Of a stretch of 64,000 nt of DNA, positions 49,584 to 58,126 are shown piece by piece (position 1 is the first letter of the stretch; every line of letters begins with the position of its first letter). Location: contig NZ_CM001440.1 of the NCBI RefSeq assembly GCF_000244975.1, positions 248,001 through 312,000 on the forward strand, written 5' to 3'. The stretch is from Saccharomonospora cyanea NA-134 (lineage in GTDB: Bacteria; Actinomycetota; Actinomycetes; Mycobacteriales; Pseudonocardiaceae). The notes beneath the pieces were generated by a model. The model searched no databases, was not told the origin of the DNA, and worked only from the letters and a program-made list of their open reading frames with translations. The position numbers and the translations under genes are program-made.

Positions 49584-50932
49584 GGTTCGAAGGCGAACCG
49601 GAGCCCGAAGTTGTCCACGGTGGCGGGCAGACGGTCGTGCGCGTGAGTGCGTGATCGCAGAGTCCTCGGCGCCAGCAGCCGGTACTCGCCCTCGCGGAGC
49701 AACTCCGCCAACAGCGTGCTGGTGACCAGCAACACCAGGTTCTCACCGGGACACTTCCCGGGGCCCTCGCTGAACGGGACCAGCGCCGGAAAGTCGCGTG
49801 CCCGGCCGTCGAGCCACGCCTCGGGTGCGAACCGGTCCGCGAACGGCACGAGGTCGCTCTCGCGGTGGAAGTACGGCGCGAACACGACGAACAGCGTGTT
49901 CGGTGGCAGTTGCGTGCCCTGCCAGGAGGTGGCCGTGGTGCTTTCGCGCAACACCACCGGCGTCGTCGGCCACAGCCGCACGGTGTCGAGCACGCACGCC
50001 CGGAGGAACGGCCACGTGCGCTCGCCTCCGCTCAGTTCCTTCCTGGCCGCCTCGGCCTGCTCCGGGTGGGTGGCCAGCAAGGCCAGCGTGCGGAGCGTGA
50101 CCATGCCCGCGGCGTCGAAGGCGAACAGCCAGTGCGGCACCTGCCCGTGCGGATCCACTCCGTTCTCGGTGTTCTCAGCGTTTTCGGTGTTTTCAGTGTT
50201 TTCGGTGTTTCTGACGGGGTGTCGCGCGACCGTCGCCGCGAGGCTGCCCGGCTCGGCCCGGTGGAGGTAGGCGTCCAGGCGTTCGCGGAACCGCTCGCGA
50301 CGCTGACGTGCCCTGGGCGCCAGAAAAGCCCAGTTCCCGCGCAGTCGCAGCGCGGCGAGTGCGTCGGTGATCTCGGTGTCGTCGCGGGCCGAGTCGCCGA
50401 GCACGAGACGCCGAACGATCCGCCACCAGGCCCGTTGGAACCCGGACCAGTCGAGCTCGGTCGTGTCGGCGAGCAGTTGTCGCGTTTCCTCCCGCACCAG
50501 CACGCGGATCTGCGCGGCGAGCGAGTGCTCGGCGTGCGACGTCTCCAGCACCGCCTCGTTGTAGCGGCGACGCGGCGCTCGCTCGGGCATCGGGGTGGCC
50601 AGCACGGCGTGGGGTTGGAAGTGGCCGAGGGCTTTGCGTTTCTCCCACGCCGCGGGGCTGAACGGCGCCGGGGTGGCTTTCAGGACCCGGCTCACGTCGT
50701 CCGGGTCGAGCAGCACCGCGATCCGGCGACCCGGCACCCGCAGCAAGACGGGCCCGGTACCGTACCGGGCCCGAAGCCGCCGCAGCGTGCGTACCGCGAC
50801 GCGGTCGAGCTGCAGCCGGTCGGCCAGTGCCATGACGCGGGGTCTGCGTTTGAGCACGCCACCCGCGAGCGTCGGCACGAAGACCTCACCGGCGACCCTG
50901 ACCGTGTCGAGGACGCCGGCTCGACGTGTCAT
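49556..50932 (-). CDS. Cytochrome P450 with altered ExxR motif
   Basis: This 458-residue protein has the heme-thiolate loop PFSEGPGKCPGENL near residue 400 with the Cys ligand, and an I-helix AGMVT for oxygen activation. The K-helix ExxR is replaced by DTVR in VLDTVRLWPTTP. A nine-base repeat encodes NTENTENTENAENTE in the loop at about residues 240-255. The reading frame is intact and the start overlaps the stop of the 69-residue gene at 50929, so it is probably expressed. The substrate is unknown. Confidence 0.9.
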   Translation of the reverse strand: MTRRAGVLDTVRVAGEVFVPTLAGGVLKRRPRVMALADRLQLDRVAVRTLRRLRARYGTGPVLLRVPGRRIAVLLDPDDVSRVLKATPAPFSPAAWEKRKALGHFQPHAVLATPMPERAPRRRYNEAVLETSHAEHSLAAQIRVLVREETRQLLADTTELDWSGFQRAWWRIVRRLVLGDSARDDTEITDALAALRLRGNWAFLAPRARQRRERFRERLDAYLHRAEPGSLAATVARHPVRNTENTENTENAENTENGVDPHGQVPHWLFAFDAAGMVTLRTLALLATHPEQAEAARKELSGGERTWPFLRACVLDTVRLWPTTPVVLRESTTATSWQGTQLPPNTLFVVFAPYFHRESDLVPFADRFAPEAWLDGRARDFPALVPFSEGPGKCPGENLVLLVTSTLLAELLREGEYRLLAPRTLRSRTHAHDRLPATVDNFGLRFAFEPHEARLSSP

Positions 50933-51138
50933 CGAGTGCGTTGGGTGGGTACGGGCCTGCCCTCTTCGGGCGCCAGTCCCAGCGCTTCGAGCAGCTCTGC
51001 GCAGTCCTTGGCGTCGAGCGCCGCCGAGGCGACGGCTCGGACCGCCCTGCGGCGTTGCTCGGGGTCGGGTTCCTCGGTGTACGGCAGCACCGGCCGGGGG
51101 TTCTGGCTCGGAGCCGTCGAGGTGTGCGTCGTGTTCAC
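50929..51138 (-). CDS. Small protein coupled to the P450 gene
   Basis: The 69-residue, polar protein (MNTTHTSTAPSQNPRP...) ends in a helical, acidic part (AVASAALDAKDCAELLEALG). It precedes the P450 gene with an ATGA overlap, so the two are co-translated. No ferredoxin motif is present, so it is not the usual electron carrier; it may help P450 folding or regulation. Confidence 0.7.
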   Translation of the reverse strand: MNTTHTSTAPSQNPRPVLPYTEEPDPEQRRRAVRAVASAALDAKDCAELLEALGLAPEEGRPVPTQRTR

Positions 51139-51317
51139 GAGTGCTCCTGGTTGGTCTCGTCGGCGTACGCGAGGTCGGTGGGGTCGAAAGACAGCGCTGT
51201 GCCTGCCGTGAATGACACGTACCCGCTGGGTGGCGGCGTTACACGCCTGGTTTCTCGCAGCAGGCGACTGGGTACGAGCGGTGAGGTGACTTCGCTGGTC
51301 ACGGAAAGGAGGCTGAC

Positions 51318-51791
51318 GTGGGTACCGACGCTTACCTCGCGTTCATCGCCCTGGGCCTGATCATGATCGTGGCGGACGGTCAGATGCTCTACCGCAGTGG
51401 CAAGCGCTATTTGTCCGATGTGGACTCAGAGGGTGACTCCGTCCACTCGATGGCCAAACTCGTCACCGTTCTGTTCCACCTCGTCATGTTCGGTTTCCTG
51501 GCTCTGTTGTCCGTGTTGAACTTCGATTTCGGTGGGCACACCGTCCGCGCGATCGTCGGCAACCTCGGCATCCTGCTGTTGCTGCTGGCCCTCGTGCACG
51601 CGGTGACGATGGCGGTCATGTCCCAGATGCACGACGTCCGCGCCACCGACGAACGGTATGCGCGTCCCGCTCCACGGGCCACCACCGGCACGAACATCCA
51701 GTTGCAGCGGGGTCCGGTGGTGACGCCCGTTCCGGGGCAGCACGGCAGGGATCCGCAGCTGAGCCCGACCATCGAGGACCAGCGGAACTGA
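51318..51791 (+). CDS. Membrane protein, three helices
   Basis: The 157-residue protein has three hydrophobic segments (YLAFIALGLIMIVADG, VLFHLVMFGFLALLSVL and IVGNLGILLLLLALVHAVTM) and a polar, disordered C-terminal tail. AAAGGAGG precedes GTG 51318. No family is recognised. Confidence 0.75.
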   Translation: MGTDAYLAFIALGLIMIVADGQMLYRSGKRYLSDVDSEGDSVHSMAKLVTVLFHLVMFGFLALLSVLNFDFGGHTVRAIVGNLGILLLLLALVHAVTMAVMSQMHDVRATDERYARPAPRATTGTNIQLQRGPVVTPVPGQHGRDPQLSPTIEDQRN

Positions 51792-51969
51792 CCGCGGTGC
51801 ACGAGTTCGGAGGTCCGGCCGTTGCCGGGATTTCCCGGTGACAGCCGACCCCGGACAGGTCGCGGATTCGGTGAGGCCCACGGCACAATGTTGCACACGG
51901 TGAGCGGGACGTCGCGACTCGGATACGAACGGACGGGCGACACCTGTCCGCCGATCGGGTGGCCGCCGG

Positions 51970-52692
51970 TCATCGAGAGGCCCGTGCCCACGCGGCCCGG
52001 TTCGCGAGTACCAGGAGTGCCGCGAGCAAGGCGAAGTCGGCGACGAACACGAGGCGCTGGACCAGGCCCTCCGGCAGCGAGCCGAACAGCGTCAGCGGTG
52101 TCGACAACGGGAAGGTGTCGGCCGGGACCTTGTCGGCGAGGTAGGTCGCGCCGAACAGGACGAGCAGTGCGACCGAGACCCACGCGAGACGCAGTAGGGC
52201 GCGTCGCGTGTCGCGCAGGGCGTCGCCGGCCTCGCGGAGCTGGTCGAGCAGGCACAACGCGATGCCGGGCACCGAGAGGAACGCGATCAGGCTCGCGTAC
52301 TGGTGGATCACGCCGCTCACCGGGTCGATGTCCGAGGTGAACGTCGCCGGGAACAACGCCGCGGCCACCAGGCCCGTCGCCGCGGCGAACACCAGGATCG
52401 TGGCGGTGCGGCTGACAGTGAGGCCGGAGGCGAGCAGCGCGCCCCGCACCGCCACGACACCGACGGCGAAGGACAGCAGAGTCGCCTCCAGCATTCCCTG
52501 GCCCCTGTCGGTGAAGGCGTAGCGGCTGACCGGATCGGTGAGCGGGTCGAACGAACTGACGATGTGCAGGACCGTGAACGTGAACAACGCCCACCCCAGT
52601 GAGGCGGTGGCCGCGAATGTCCAGGAGTGCACCCGAGTGGTGGCGCTCTCGGCGCCCCTGATGGATGCCGCTTTTGTCCCCAGTTGCCCCAT
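51970..52692 (-). CDS. DUF998 membrane protein
   Basis: The 240-residue protein has about seven hydrophobic segments with a DUF998-like pattern (SFDPLTDPVSRYAFTDRGQG between helices 1 and 2 and PATFTSDIDPVSGVIHQYAS later). Function is unknown. Confidence 0.8.
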   Translation of the reverse strand: MGQLGTKAASIRGAESATTRVHSWTFAATASLGWALFTFTVLHIVSSFDPLTDPVSRYAFTDRGQGMLEATLLSFAVGVVAVRGALLASGLTVSRTATILVFAAATGLVAAALFPATFTSDIDPVSGVIHQYASLIAFLSVPGIALCLLDQLREAGDALRDTRRALLRLAWVSVALLVLFGATYLADKVPADTFPLSTPLTLFGSLPEGLVQRLVFVADFALLAALLVLANRAAWARASR

Positions 52693-52726
52693 ACAGCGAG
52701 TTTCCTCGCCTCACGGAGCGTTGTCC

Positions 52727-53518
52727 TCAGGGTTCGTCCCTGATTGTTGCCTGATCCGCAGCGAAGTCGATCACAACGAGGGCCTGGTCGTCGTGTCGTT
52801 TCGACCGCGGCCAGCGACGACACTCGGGGTCGTCGGCCTCCGCCCGCCGCACGGCGTCCAGTACCGCCTCGGCTCCCGCGCTGCGTGACAGCCGCAGCAC
52901 CCCGGGCCAGTCGAACACGCCGTAGGTGTCCACGCCTACCGACACGCCGTCGGTCGCGAGCACCGCGGCGTCGACGCCCGCGCGGGGCCAGCGACGACGG
53001 AGTGCGTGCGAAGCCGCCTCCGGGACGGCCTCGGCGACCCAGAAGCCGCCCTCGCTGTTGCGGAGCCGATCGACCTCGGCTCGTGTGCGTAGAGCACCCG
53101 CCGCGCGCAGCCGGTCCAGGCGGTCGTCGTGCACCACGTCGGGTCCGTCGGGCGTGAACGCGACCACCGGGCTGTCCGCGAGCACCAGCGCCTCGACGTG
53201 TTCGGGTGTCCAGCGCAGCATCGCCACCGTGCTCGACGGCGCGCGGCGCGGTGTCAGGTCCTGCTCCGCGGCCACGTGTGCGATCGACTCCGCCAGGAGC
53301 GTGCCGAGGTCCTCTCCCGCGTTCGCGCGCAGCCTGTCGCCGATCCGCTCGGCGAGGAGGCGGGAGTACCAGCCGCCGCTCGGCAGCCCCTCCCGCATCT
53401 CGGTCGCGCCGTCGAGGACCACCACGGTGTCGGCGGCGACGACGACCCGGTCCTCGGTGGGGCGGGGCAGGCCGTCGAGGCCCACGCCAGGGTGTTCGGC
53501 GATGTCGATTCGAGGCAC
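52727..53518 (-). CDS. PP2C-like serine/threonine phosphatase
   Basis: This 263-residue protein has PP2C-family motifs: TEDRVVVAADTVVVLDGATE with two Asp, VAMLRWTPEHVEALVLADSP, VLATDGVSVGVDTYG and the metal-binding KRHDDQALVVIDF at the end. The family removes phosphate from Ser/Thr. GTG 53518 is preferred; a longer TTG at 53554 would begin inside the operator repeats. It is divergent from the HTH gene at 53583 and may share its operators. Confidence 0.78.
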   Translation of the reverse strand: MPRIDIAEHPGVGLDGLPRPTEDRVVVAADTVVVLDGATEMREGLPSGGWYSRLLAERIGDRLRANAGEDLGTLLAESIAHVAAEQDLTPRRAPSSTVAMLRWTPEHVEALVLADSPVVAFTPDGPDVVHDDRLDRLRAAGALRTRAEVDRLRNSEGGFWVAEAVPEAASHALRRRWPRAGVDAAVLATDGVSVGVDTYGVFDWPGVLRLSRSAGAEAVLDAVRRAEADDPECRRWPRSKRHDDQALVVIDFAADQATIRDEP

Positions 53519-53546
53519 GGGACGACGGTATCGGTCGTCAATCTTG

Positions 53547-53580
53547 GTTGACAAAATCGGCGTGTCAACCTATGTTGACA
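53547..53580. promoter_or_regulatory. Three alternating GTTGACA/TGTCAAC half-sites
   Basis: GTTGACA (53547-53553), TGTCAAC (53563-53569) and GTTGACA (53574-53580) alternate with spacers of 9 and 4 bp, forming two overlapping inverted repeats directly before the HTH start (53583). They probably bind the HTH protein and give autoregulation, affecting the divergent phosphatase too. Confidence 0.72.
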
Positions 53581-53582
53581 CC

Positions 53583-53792
53583 ATGGTTGAGGCAACCGAA
53601 CTCGCGGCCAGGGTGGGCGATCGCGATCCGAGGATCGGGCTCCGTGCCGTGGCGGCGTTGCGGCGCCTGCTGGAGCAACTCGAAGCGGTCCAGGTGCGCA
53701 GCGCACGGGCACAGGGATGGTCCTGGCAGGAGATCGCCGACGCGTTGGGCGTGAGCAGGCAAGCGGTCCACAAGAAACACGGGAGGCGCTGA
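53583..53792 (+). CDS. Small HTH regulator coupled to Clp-N protein
   Basis: The 69-residue protein ends in a clear HTH (GWSWQEIADALGVSRQAVHK), preceded by a helical region (ALRRLLEQLEAVQVRSARAQ). It has no other domain. Its stop overlaps the start of the Clp-N gene (TGATG), so the two are made together. This HTH plus Clp-N pair is, from memory, recurrent in actinobacteria, probably as a stress-responsive module. Confidence 0.82.
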   Translation: MVEATELAARVGDRDPRIGLRAVAALRRLLEQLEAVQVRSARAQGWSWQEIADALGVSRQAVHKKHGRR

Positions 53793-54325
53793 TGTTCGAA
53801 AGATTCGACCGGGCCGTCAAGGACGTCGTCGTGGGATCACAGACCATCGCAGTGGAGCAGGGCTGCCCACACGTCGACTCCAGCCACCTGGCCTACGCAC
53901 TCCTCCGACAGCCCGTCGGTGCGGTGCATCGCGTGCTCGCCGAGAACGGGGTGGAACCCGGCATGGTCGAGGCGGAACTCGACAAGACGCGCCGACGCGG
54001 AGGTGTCAGCGACGCCGAGGTCGAGGCGTTGGCCGCCGTGGGAATCGACGTGGAGGACATGCTCGACCGGCTGGGCAGGGACCACGACGAGTCCTCCGGT
54101 CCCCGGCGCCGTCGAGGCTTCTTCGGCGGCCACCTGCCCTTCACCGACGCGACGCGGCGAGTGCTGCTCCGCTCACTGGAGGAGGCGAAGGAACTCGGCG
54201 AGAAGCGGATCACCGTGGACCACCTTCTGCTGGCCACGCTCGGGGTGCAGGGGCCGGTGGCCGACGTGCTGGCGGACGCGGGTGTCACCCGGAGCGCCGT
54301 GCGCAGGCACCTGGGAACCGCGTGA
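53792..54325 (+). CDS. Clp N-domain (ClpA/ClpC-like N-terminal) protein
   Basis: The 177-residue protein has two Clp-N repeats (MFERFDRAVKDVVVGSQTIA ... HVDSSHLAYALLRQP and LPFTDATRRVLLRSLEEAKE ... ITVDHLLLATLG) as in the N-terminus of ClpC, but no AAA domain. It could act as an adaptor or competitor of the ClpC unfoldase. It is translated together with the small HTH protein. Confidence 0.88.
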   Translation: MFERFDRAVKDVVVGSQTIAVEQGCPHVDSSHLAYALLRQPVGAVHRVLAENGVEPGMVEAELDKTRRRGGVSDAEVEALAAVGIDVEDMLDRLGRDHDESSGPRRRRGFFGGHLPFTDATRRVLLRSLEEAKELGEKRITVDHLLLATLGVQGPVADVLADAGVTRSAVRRHLGTA

Positions 54326-54335
54326 GGAGCGAACG

Positions 54336-54974
54336 TCACCCGCGCTTCGGCGACCACGTGACGTACGGCAGGAAGAACTGGGCCAGCGGGCCGATGGCCA
54401 GCGCGTACAGCACGGTGCCGACACCCACCGTGCCGCCGAGCAGCCACCCCGACGCGAGCACCACCAGTTCGATGGCCGTGCGAACCAACCGCACCGAGGC
54501 GCCCGTGCGCGCCGACAACCCCGTCATGAGCCCGTCCCGTGGTCCCGGCCCGAGGCGGGCCCCGACGTAGACGGCCGTCGCGAGGCCGTTCAACACGATC
54601 CCGCCGAGCAGCAAGGCCGCCTGCCACGCCAGGTGGTGCGCGTCGGGGAGCACGAACCTCACCACGTCGACGACCACGGCGATGACGACGACGTTGGCCA
54701 CGGTGCCGACACCGGGACGTTGCCGCAGTGGGATCCACAACCCGAGCACCACCACCGCGGTCAACGCGGTGACCGTGCCGAAGCTGAGCGCGGTGCGATC
54801 GGCCACGCCCTCGTGCAACACGTCCCACGGGTTCAGACCCAGCCCCGAGCGGGTCATCATCGCCATGCTCGTGCCGTAGCAGACCAAGCCGGCGAAGAGC
54901 TGGGTCAGCCGGCGGGTGGGAGCCGTGGTGACGGGGACGGGACTGAGTTCGACGGGGGCCTTCACCGATGCCAC
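54336..54974 (-). CDS. YczE/YitT-like membrane protein
   Basis: The 212-residue protein has five or six hydrophobic segments with GLGLNPWDVLHEGVADRTAL and GARLGPGPRDGLMTGLSART, the YczE family pattern. GTG 54974 or 54965 may be the start; neither has a clear ribosome site. The 500-bp region upstream is rich in hairpins. Confidence 0.82.
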   Translation of the reverse strand: MASVKAPVELSPVPVTTAPTRRLTQLFAGLVCYGTSMAMMTRSGLGLNPWDVLHEGVADRTALSFGTVTALTAVVVLGLWIPLRQRPGVGTVANVVVIAVVVDVVRFVLPDAHHLAWQAALLLGGIVLNGLATAVYVGARLGPGPRDGLMTGLSARTGASVRLVRTAIELVVLASGWLLGGTVGVGTVLYALAIGPLAQFFLPYVTWSPKRG

Positions 54975-55475
54975 TCGGTCAATATGCGAGAGAGCCGGGC
55001 GGCTGAACAGAGCCAATCCACCGGCCAATGGCCGAATCGGGGTGGGGTGCGACACAGCGGCGGGGGAACAGCCGGTGCGCCGGATGCGAGGTAAGGCCGT
55101 CACTCCAGGGAAAAGGACGGTGTGGCATCCGGCGCACCGGCTCGTCACCGTGCCCGGGGAAGGGCACGGGCGCCGTGGGCCGTTCCCGGCATCGCCCCTC
55201 GCCATGCCGGGAAGACCCTTCGGCTCAGGTGCGCATCGGTGCGGGGTCTTCGCCCGGCGCGGTGGGCGAAAACCGCCGACGCGCACCCGTGGGCCTCGAA
55301 ACCACGGGGGCATCGTGGAACCGAGGCCATGACCCGTCACGGCCGGGCGCGGTCGGCCGAGCGGGAAGAGTGGAATACACGGGACAACCTCTTGGTAAAC
55401 GGCGTCGATGGACGTGACCGTCGCCGGTGACACCCGCGAGAACGATGCGCGGACGACCGGCTACCGAGGGCCGTG
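54975..55475. other. Gene-free, hairpin-rich intergenic region
   Basis: No credible coding sequence lies here. It contains a perfect 17-bp inverted repeat (55071-55087 / 55125-55141), and further stems: CGTGCCC/GGGCACG around 55147, TTCGCCC/GGGCGAA around 55247, and CCCGTGG/CCACGGG around 55288. It lies upstream of the YczE-like gene on the minus strand, so it may be a structured leader, an sRNA or a miniature mobile element. Confidence 0.6.
55071..55141. repeat. 17-bp perfect inverted repeat
   Basis: GCCGGTGCGCCGGATGC and GCATCCGGCGCACCGGC are exact reverse complements separated by 37 bp. As RNA this gives a very stable stem. Confidence 0.85.
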
Positions 55476-56789
55476 TCAGTCAGGAGAGGTGGTGGGCAGC
55501 GCGGCTTCTCTGCTGACGCCGACGACGTCGTGATCGCGGCTGCTGCCGAGCAGGCGGAGTTGCGTCACCGTGGGGAGGTCGTCCAGGACGCCGTGCTCGC
55601 CGCGGTGAAGGTGCTGGGAGCCGTCCTGAGGCGACGCCGCAACGTTCGACGGCGCTGCGACGGACGCCGGAGCGGCCGGCGACGGAGCGACGGGCCCGAG
55701 GGGACGTGACGAGCGGCCGTCCTTCGCCTCGGTGCCGTCCTCGGCCTCAGGGACCGTCCAGTGGGAGGTGCCGGAGATCTCGGTCACGCGATCGCCGCTC
55801 TCAGCGGCGTGCCGTGGAGTGACGGGTGGCGGTTCCGGAGCCTTCCTCGGCGAGGCGACGGGCTCGATGCGTGCTTCGCCGTCCGGCCGGTCGGGTCGAT
55901 CGCCGGGGCCCACGGGGACGAGGTGGCCGATGTCGATCGGGAGCCGGGGCAGCGGGAATCCGGGGAGCACGTCCACGGGCGACCTACCGCCGGGCAGCGT
56001 GCCGGGCACGTCGACGACGTCCTCGATCGTGTCGCGAATCGGGTCGGTGACCTCCGGCAGAGCCCCGACCAGCAGGTCGGTGAGGCTGCCCGCGGTGTGT
56101 GCGAGGTCCCTCGTGGTGGACAGCAGCGTGCCGGTGGTGGCCCCCAGCAGCGGTCGGACGGGCTCCAGCAGCGTCGGTTCGCGGACCATCTCGGGCGACG
56201 GTGCCCCGGGGAGGGCGATGTCGACCTCGTCGGGAAGCTCGCCGGAGCCGGTGTCGGAGCTCCGGTCGGCACTGTCATCCGGGAGGTCGGTGCTGTCGGT
56301 GTCGTCGGTGTCCTTGTCCGGGGCGGGGAGTTCGGTGCCGGGCTGGACGACGGGCTGCTCGGAGTCGGTCCCGTCGGCGGACTCGGTGGGCTCGGTGGGG
56401 CCGGTGGGCTCGGTGGGCTCGGTCCCGTCCGTGGAGCCGGTGGAGTCGGACCCGTCGGTGGAGTCCGTGCTCCCGTCGGTGGAGTCGGTGCCGTCGGTGG
56501 TGTCCTCCGGGGAGGGCCGCGCCTCGCAGTCGTCGGGGTCGGCTCCGGCCTCCTGCACTCGGTCCTCGCGGGTGGCGACGGCCTCGTGGGAACACCCCGG
56601 CAGGTCGGGAGCCGGGCCGGAGGCCTCGTCGGCGGTCGCGGCGCCTGCGACGAGGACGGACACCACCCAGCCGCCGACCGCGAGCCCGAGTACGAGGAGA
56701 AGCCGGTGAAGAACGGCGACCCGCACGACGCGGCGCGCACACGCAGAGGAGGCCGTCGGAGAGCCCGTAGCTCTCACCGCCACCACCAC
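55476..56789 (-). CDS. Secreted low-complexity Asp/Ser/Thr/Pro-rich protein
   Basis: The 437-residue protein has an N-terminal hydrophobic export segment (RLLLVLGLAVGGWVVSVLVA) and then a disordered body with repeats such as DGTDSTDGSTDSTDGSDST and EPTEPTGPTEPTE, plus a central moderately hydrophobic section (about 205-300, LLEPVRPLLGATTGTLLSTT). No cell-wall sorting signal is visible. It is probably a secreted or surface-tethered protein of unknown role. Confidence 0.7.
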   Translation of the reverse strand: MVVAVRATGSPTASSACARRVVRVAVLHRLLLVLGLAVGGWVVSVLVAGAATADEASGPAPDLPGCSHEAVATREDRVQEAGADPDDCEARPSPEDTTDGTDSTDGSTDSTDGSDSTGSTDGTEPTEPTGPTEPTESADGTDSEQPVVQPGTELPAPDKDTDDTDSTDLPDDSADRSSDTGSGELPDEVDIALPGAPSPEMVREPTLLEPVRPLLGATTGTLLSTTRDLAHTAGSLTDLLVGALPEVTDPIRDTIEDVVDVPGTLPGGRSPVDVLPGFPLPRLPIDIGHLVPVGPGDRPDRPDGEARIEPVASPRKAPEPPPVTPRHAAESGDRVTEISGTSHWTVPEAEDGTEAKDGRSSRPLGPVAPSPAAPASVAAPSNVAASPQDGSQHLHRGEHGVLDDLPTVTQLRLLGSSRDHDVVGVSREAALPTTSPD

Positions 56790-56936
56790 CTGCCGTGCCT
56801 CGTCCGTGTGTTGCCGTCTCAGGGCTGCTGATCATCGCGCGAGCGCGACCCGGCTACCCCGTGAGTGCCATTCTTAGCATTGTGGGTGCTTGTTTCACCC
56901 CGTCGGTGTGCGATCCACCCCGGACGGCGCAACCCA

Positions 56937-58097
56937 TTACAAGGTACGCAACCGCTCAATCGCCTCGTCGAGCACCTCCTCGCGTTTACAGAAAGCAAAT
57001 CGCAACAGGTGTTGCCACTCTTCCGGGTGATCGGTGAACACGCTGACGGGTACTGCCGCGACCCCAATTGACTCTGGTAGGCGCCATGCGAGTTCCTCCG
57101 CATTGGTGAATCCGAGCGGCCGAACGTCGGCACACACGAAATACGTTCCCGCGCCCGGCCGTACCGCGAAGCCCGCGTCGGCCAGCCCGGCGCACAGTCG
57201 ATCGCGTTTGGCCTGCAGTGATTCGCGCAGGGATTCCACCCACGGCAGTTCGTGTCGCAGCGCGTGAGCGACGGCCGGTTGCAGTGGCCCCCCGGAGACG
57301 AACGTGAGGAACTGTTTCGCCGCTCGCACCGCGGCGGTGAGTTCCCTCGGCGCGCAGACCCAGCCGATTTTCCACCCGGTGCAGTTGAACGTCTTACCCG
57401 CGCTCGAGATGGACACCGTGCGCGACGACATCCCGGGAAATGTGGCCAGCGGGAGGTGTTCGGCGTCGTCGAAGACCAGATGTTCGTAGACCTCGTCGGT
57501 GATGGCGAGCAAATCGCGCTCGACGCACAGTTCGGCGAGTCCGGCGAGTTCGGTCCTGGTGAGGACGGTGCCCGTGGGATTGTGCGGGGAGTTGACCAGG
57601 ATGGCTCTCGTGTTCGGGTTGACGGCCGCGCGCACGGCGTCGAGGTCGAGTGCGAACCGGTCGCCGTCCGGCACCAGGGACACGACCCGCCGGGTGGCAC
57701 CGGCCATCGCCACCGCCGCGGCGTAGGAGTCGTAGTACGGCTCGATGACGATCACCTCGTCGCCGGGGCCGGTGAGCGCGAGCAGGCTCGCCGCGATGGC
57801 CTCGGTGGCACCTGCCGTGACGAGGATCTCGCCGTCGGGGTCGTACTCCGTGCCGTAGCGCGCACGGTGTGCCGCGATCGCCTCCCGCAGTTCGGGCCTG
57901 CCCGGACCCGGTGGGTACTGGTTGGCGCCGCCGAACAGGGCGTTTCTCGCTGCTTCCAGCATGCCTTCGGGGCCGTCGGTGTCCGGGAAACCCTGACCGA
58001 GGTTGACCGCCGAGGTTCGAGTGGCGAGCGCCGTCATCTCGGCGAAGATCGTGGAAGTGAACGGCCGCAGGCGTTCGACGAGTACAGGTTCACGCAC
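56937..58097 (-). CDS. dapC: N-succinyldiaminopimelate aminotransferase (DapC type)
   Basis: The 386-residue PLP enzyme opens with VERLRPFTSTIFAEMTALAT and has NLGQGFPDTDGPEGML, VNSPHNPTGTVL, ITDEVYEHLVFD and the PLP-Lys motif SSAGKTFNCTGWKIGW. This pattern is nearly identical to Rv0858c (DapC) of M. tuberculosis, which acts in the lysine/diaminopimelate pathway. Related family members are kynurenine or methionine aminotransferases, so the exact substrate is inference. Confidence 0.88.
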   Translation of the reverse strand: MREPVLVERLRPFTSTIFAEMTALATRTSAVNLGQGFPDTDGPEGMLEAARNALFGGANQYPPGPGRPELREAIAAHRARYGTEYDPDGEILVTAGATEAIAASLLALTGPGDEVIVIEPYYDSYAAAVAMAGATRRVVSLVPDGDRFALDLDAVRAAVNPNTRAILVNSPHNPTGTVLTRTELAGLAELCVERDLLAITDEVYEHLVFDDAEHLPLATFPGMSSRTVSISSAGKTFNCTGWKIGWVCAPRELTAAVRAAKQFLTFVSGGPLQPAVAHALRHELPWVESLRESLQAKRDRLCAGLADAGFAVRPGAGTYFVCADVRPLGFTNAEELAWRLPESIGVAAVPVSVFTDHPEEWQHLLRFAFCKREEVLDEAIERLRTL

Positions 58098-58126
58098 GAG
58101 GGCTCATCCTCACGGACAATCACCGT

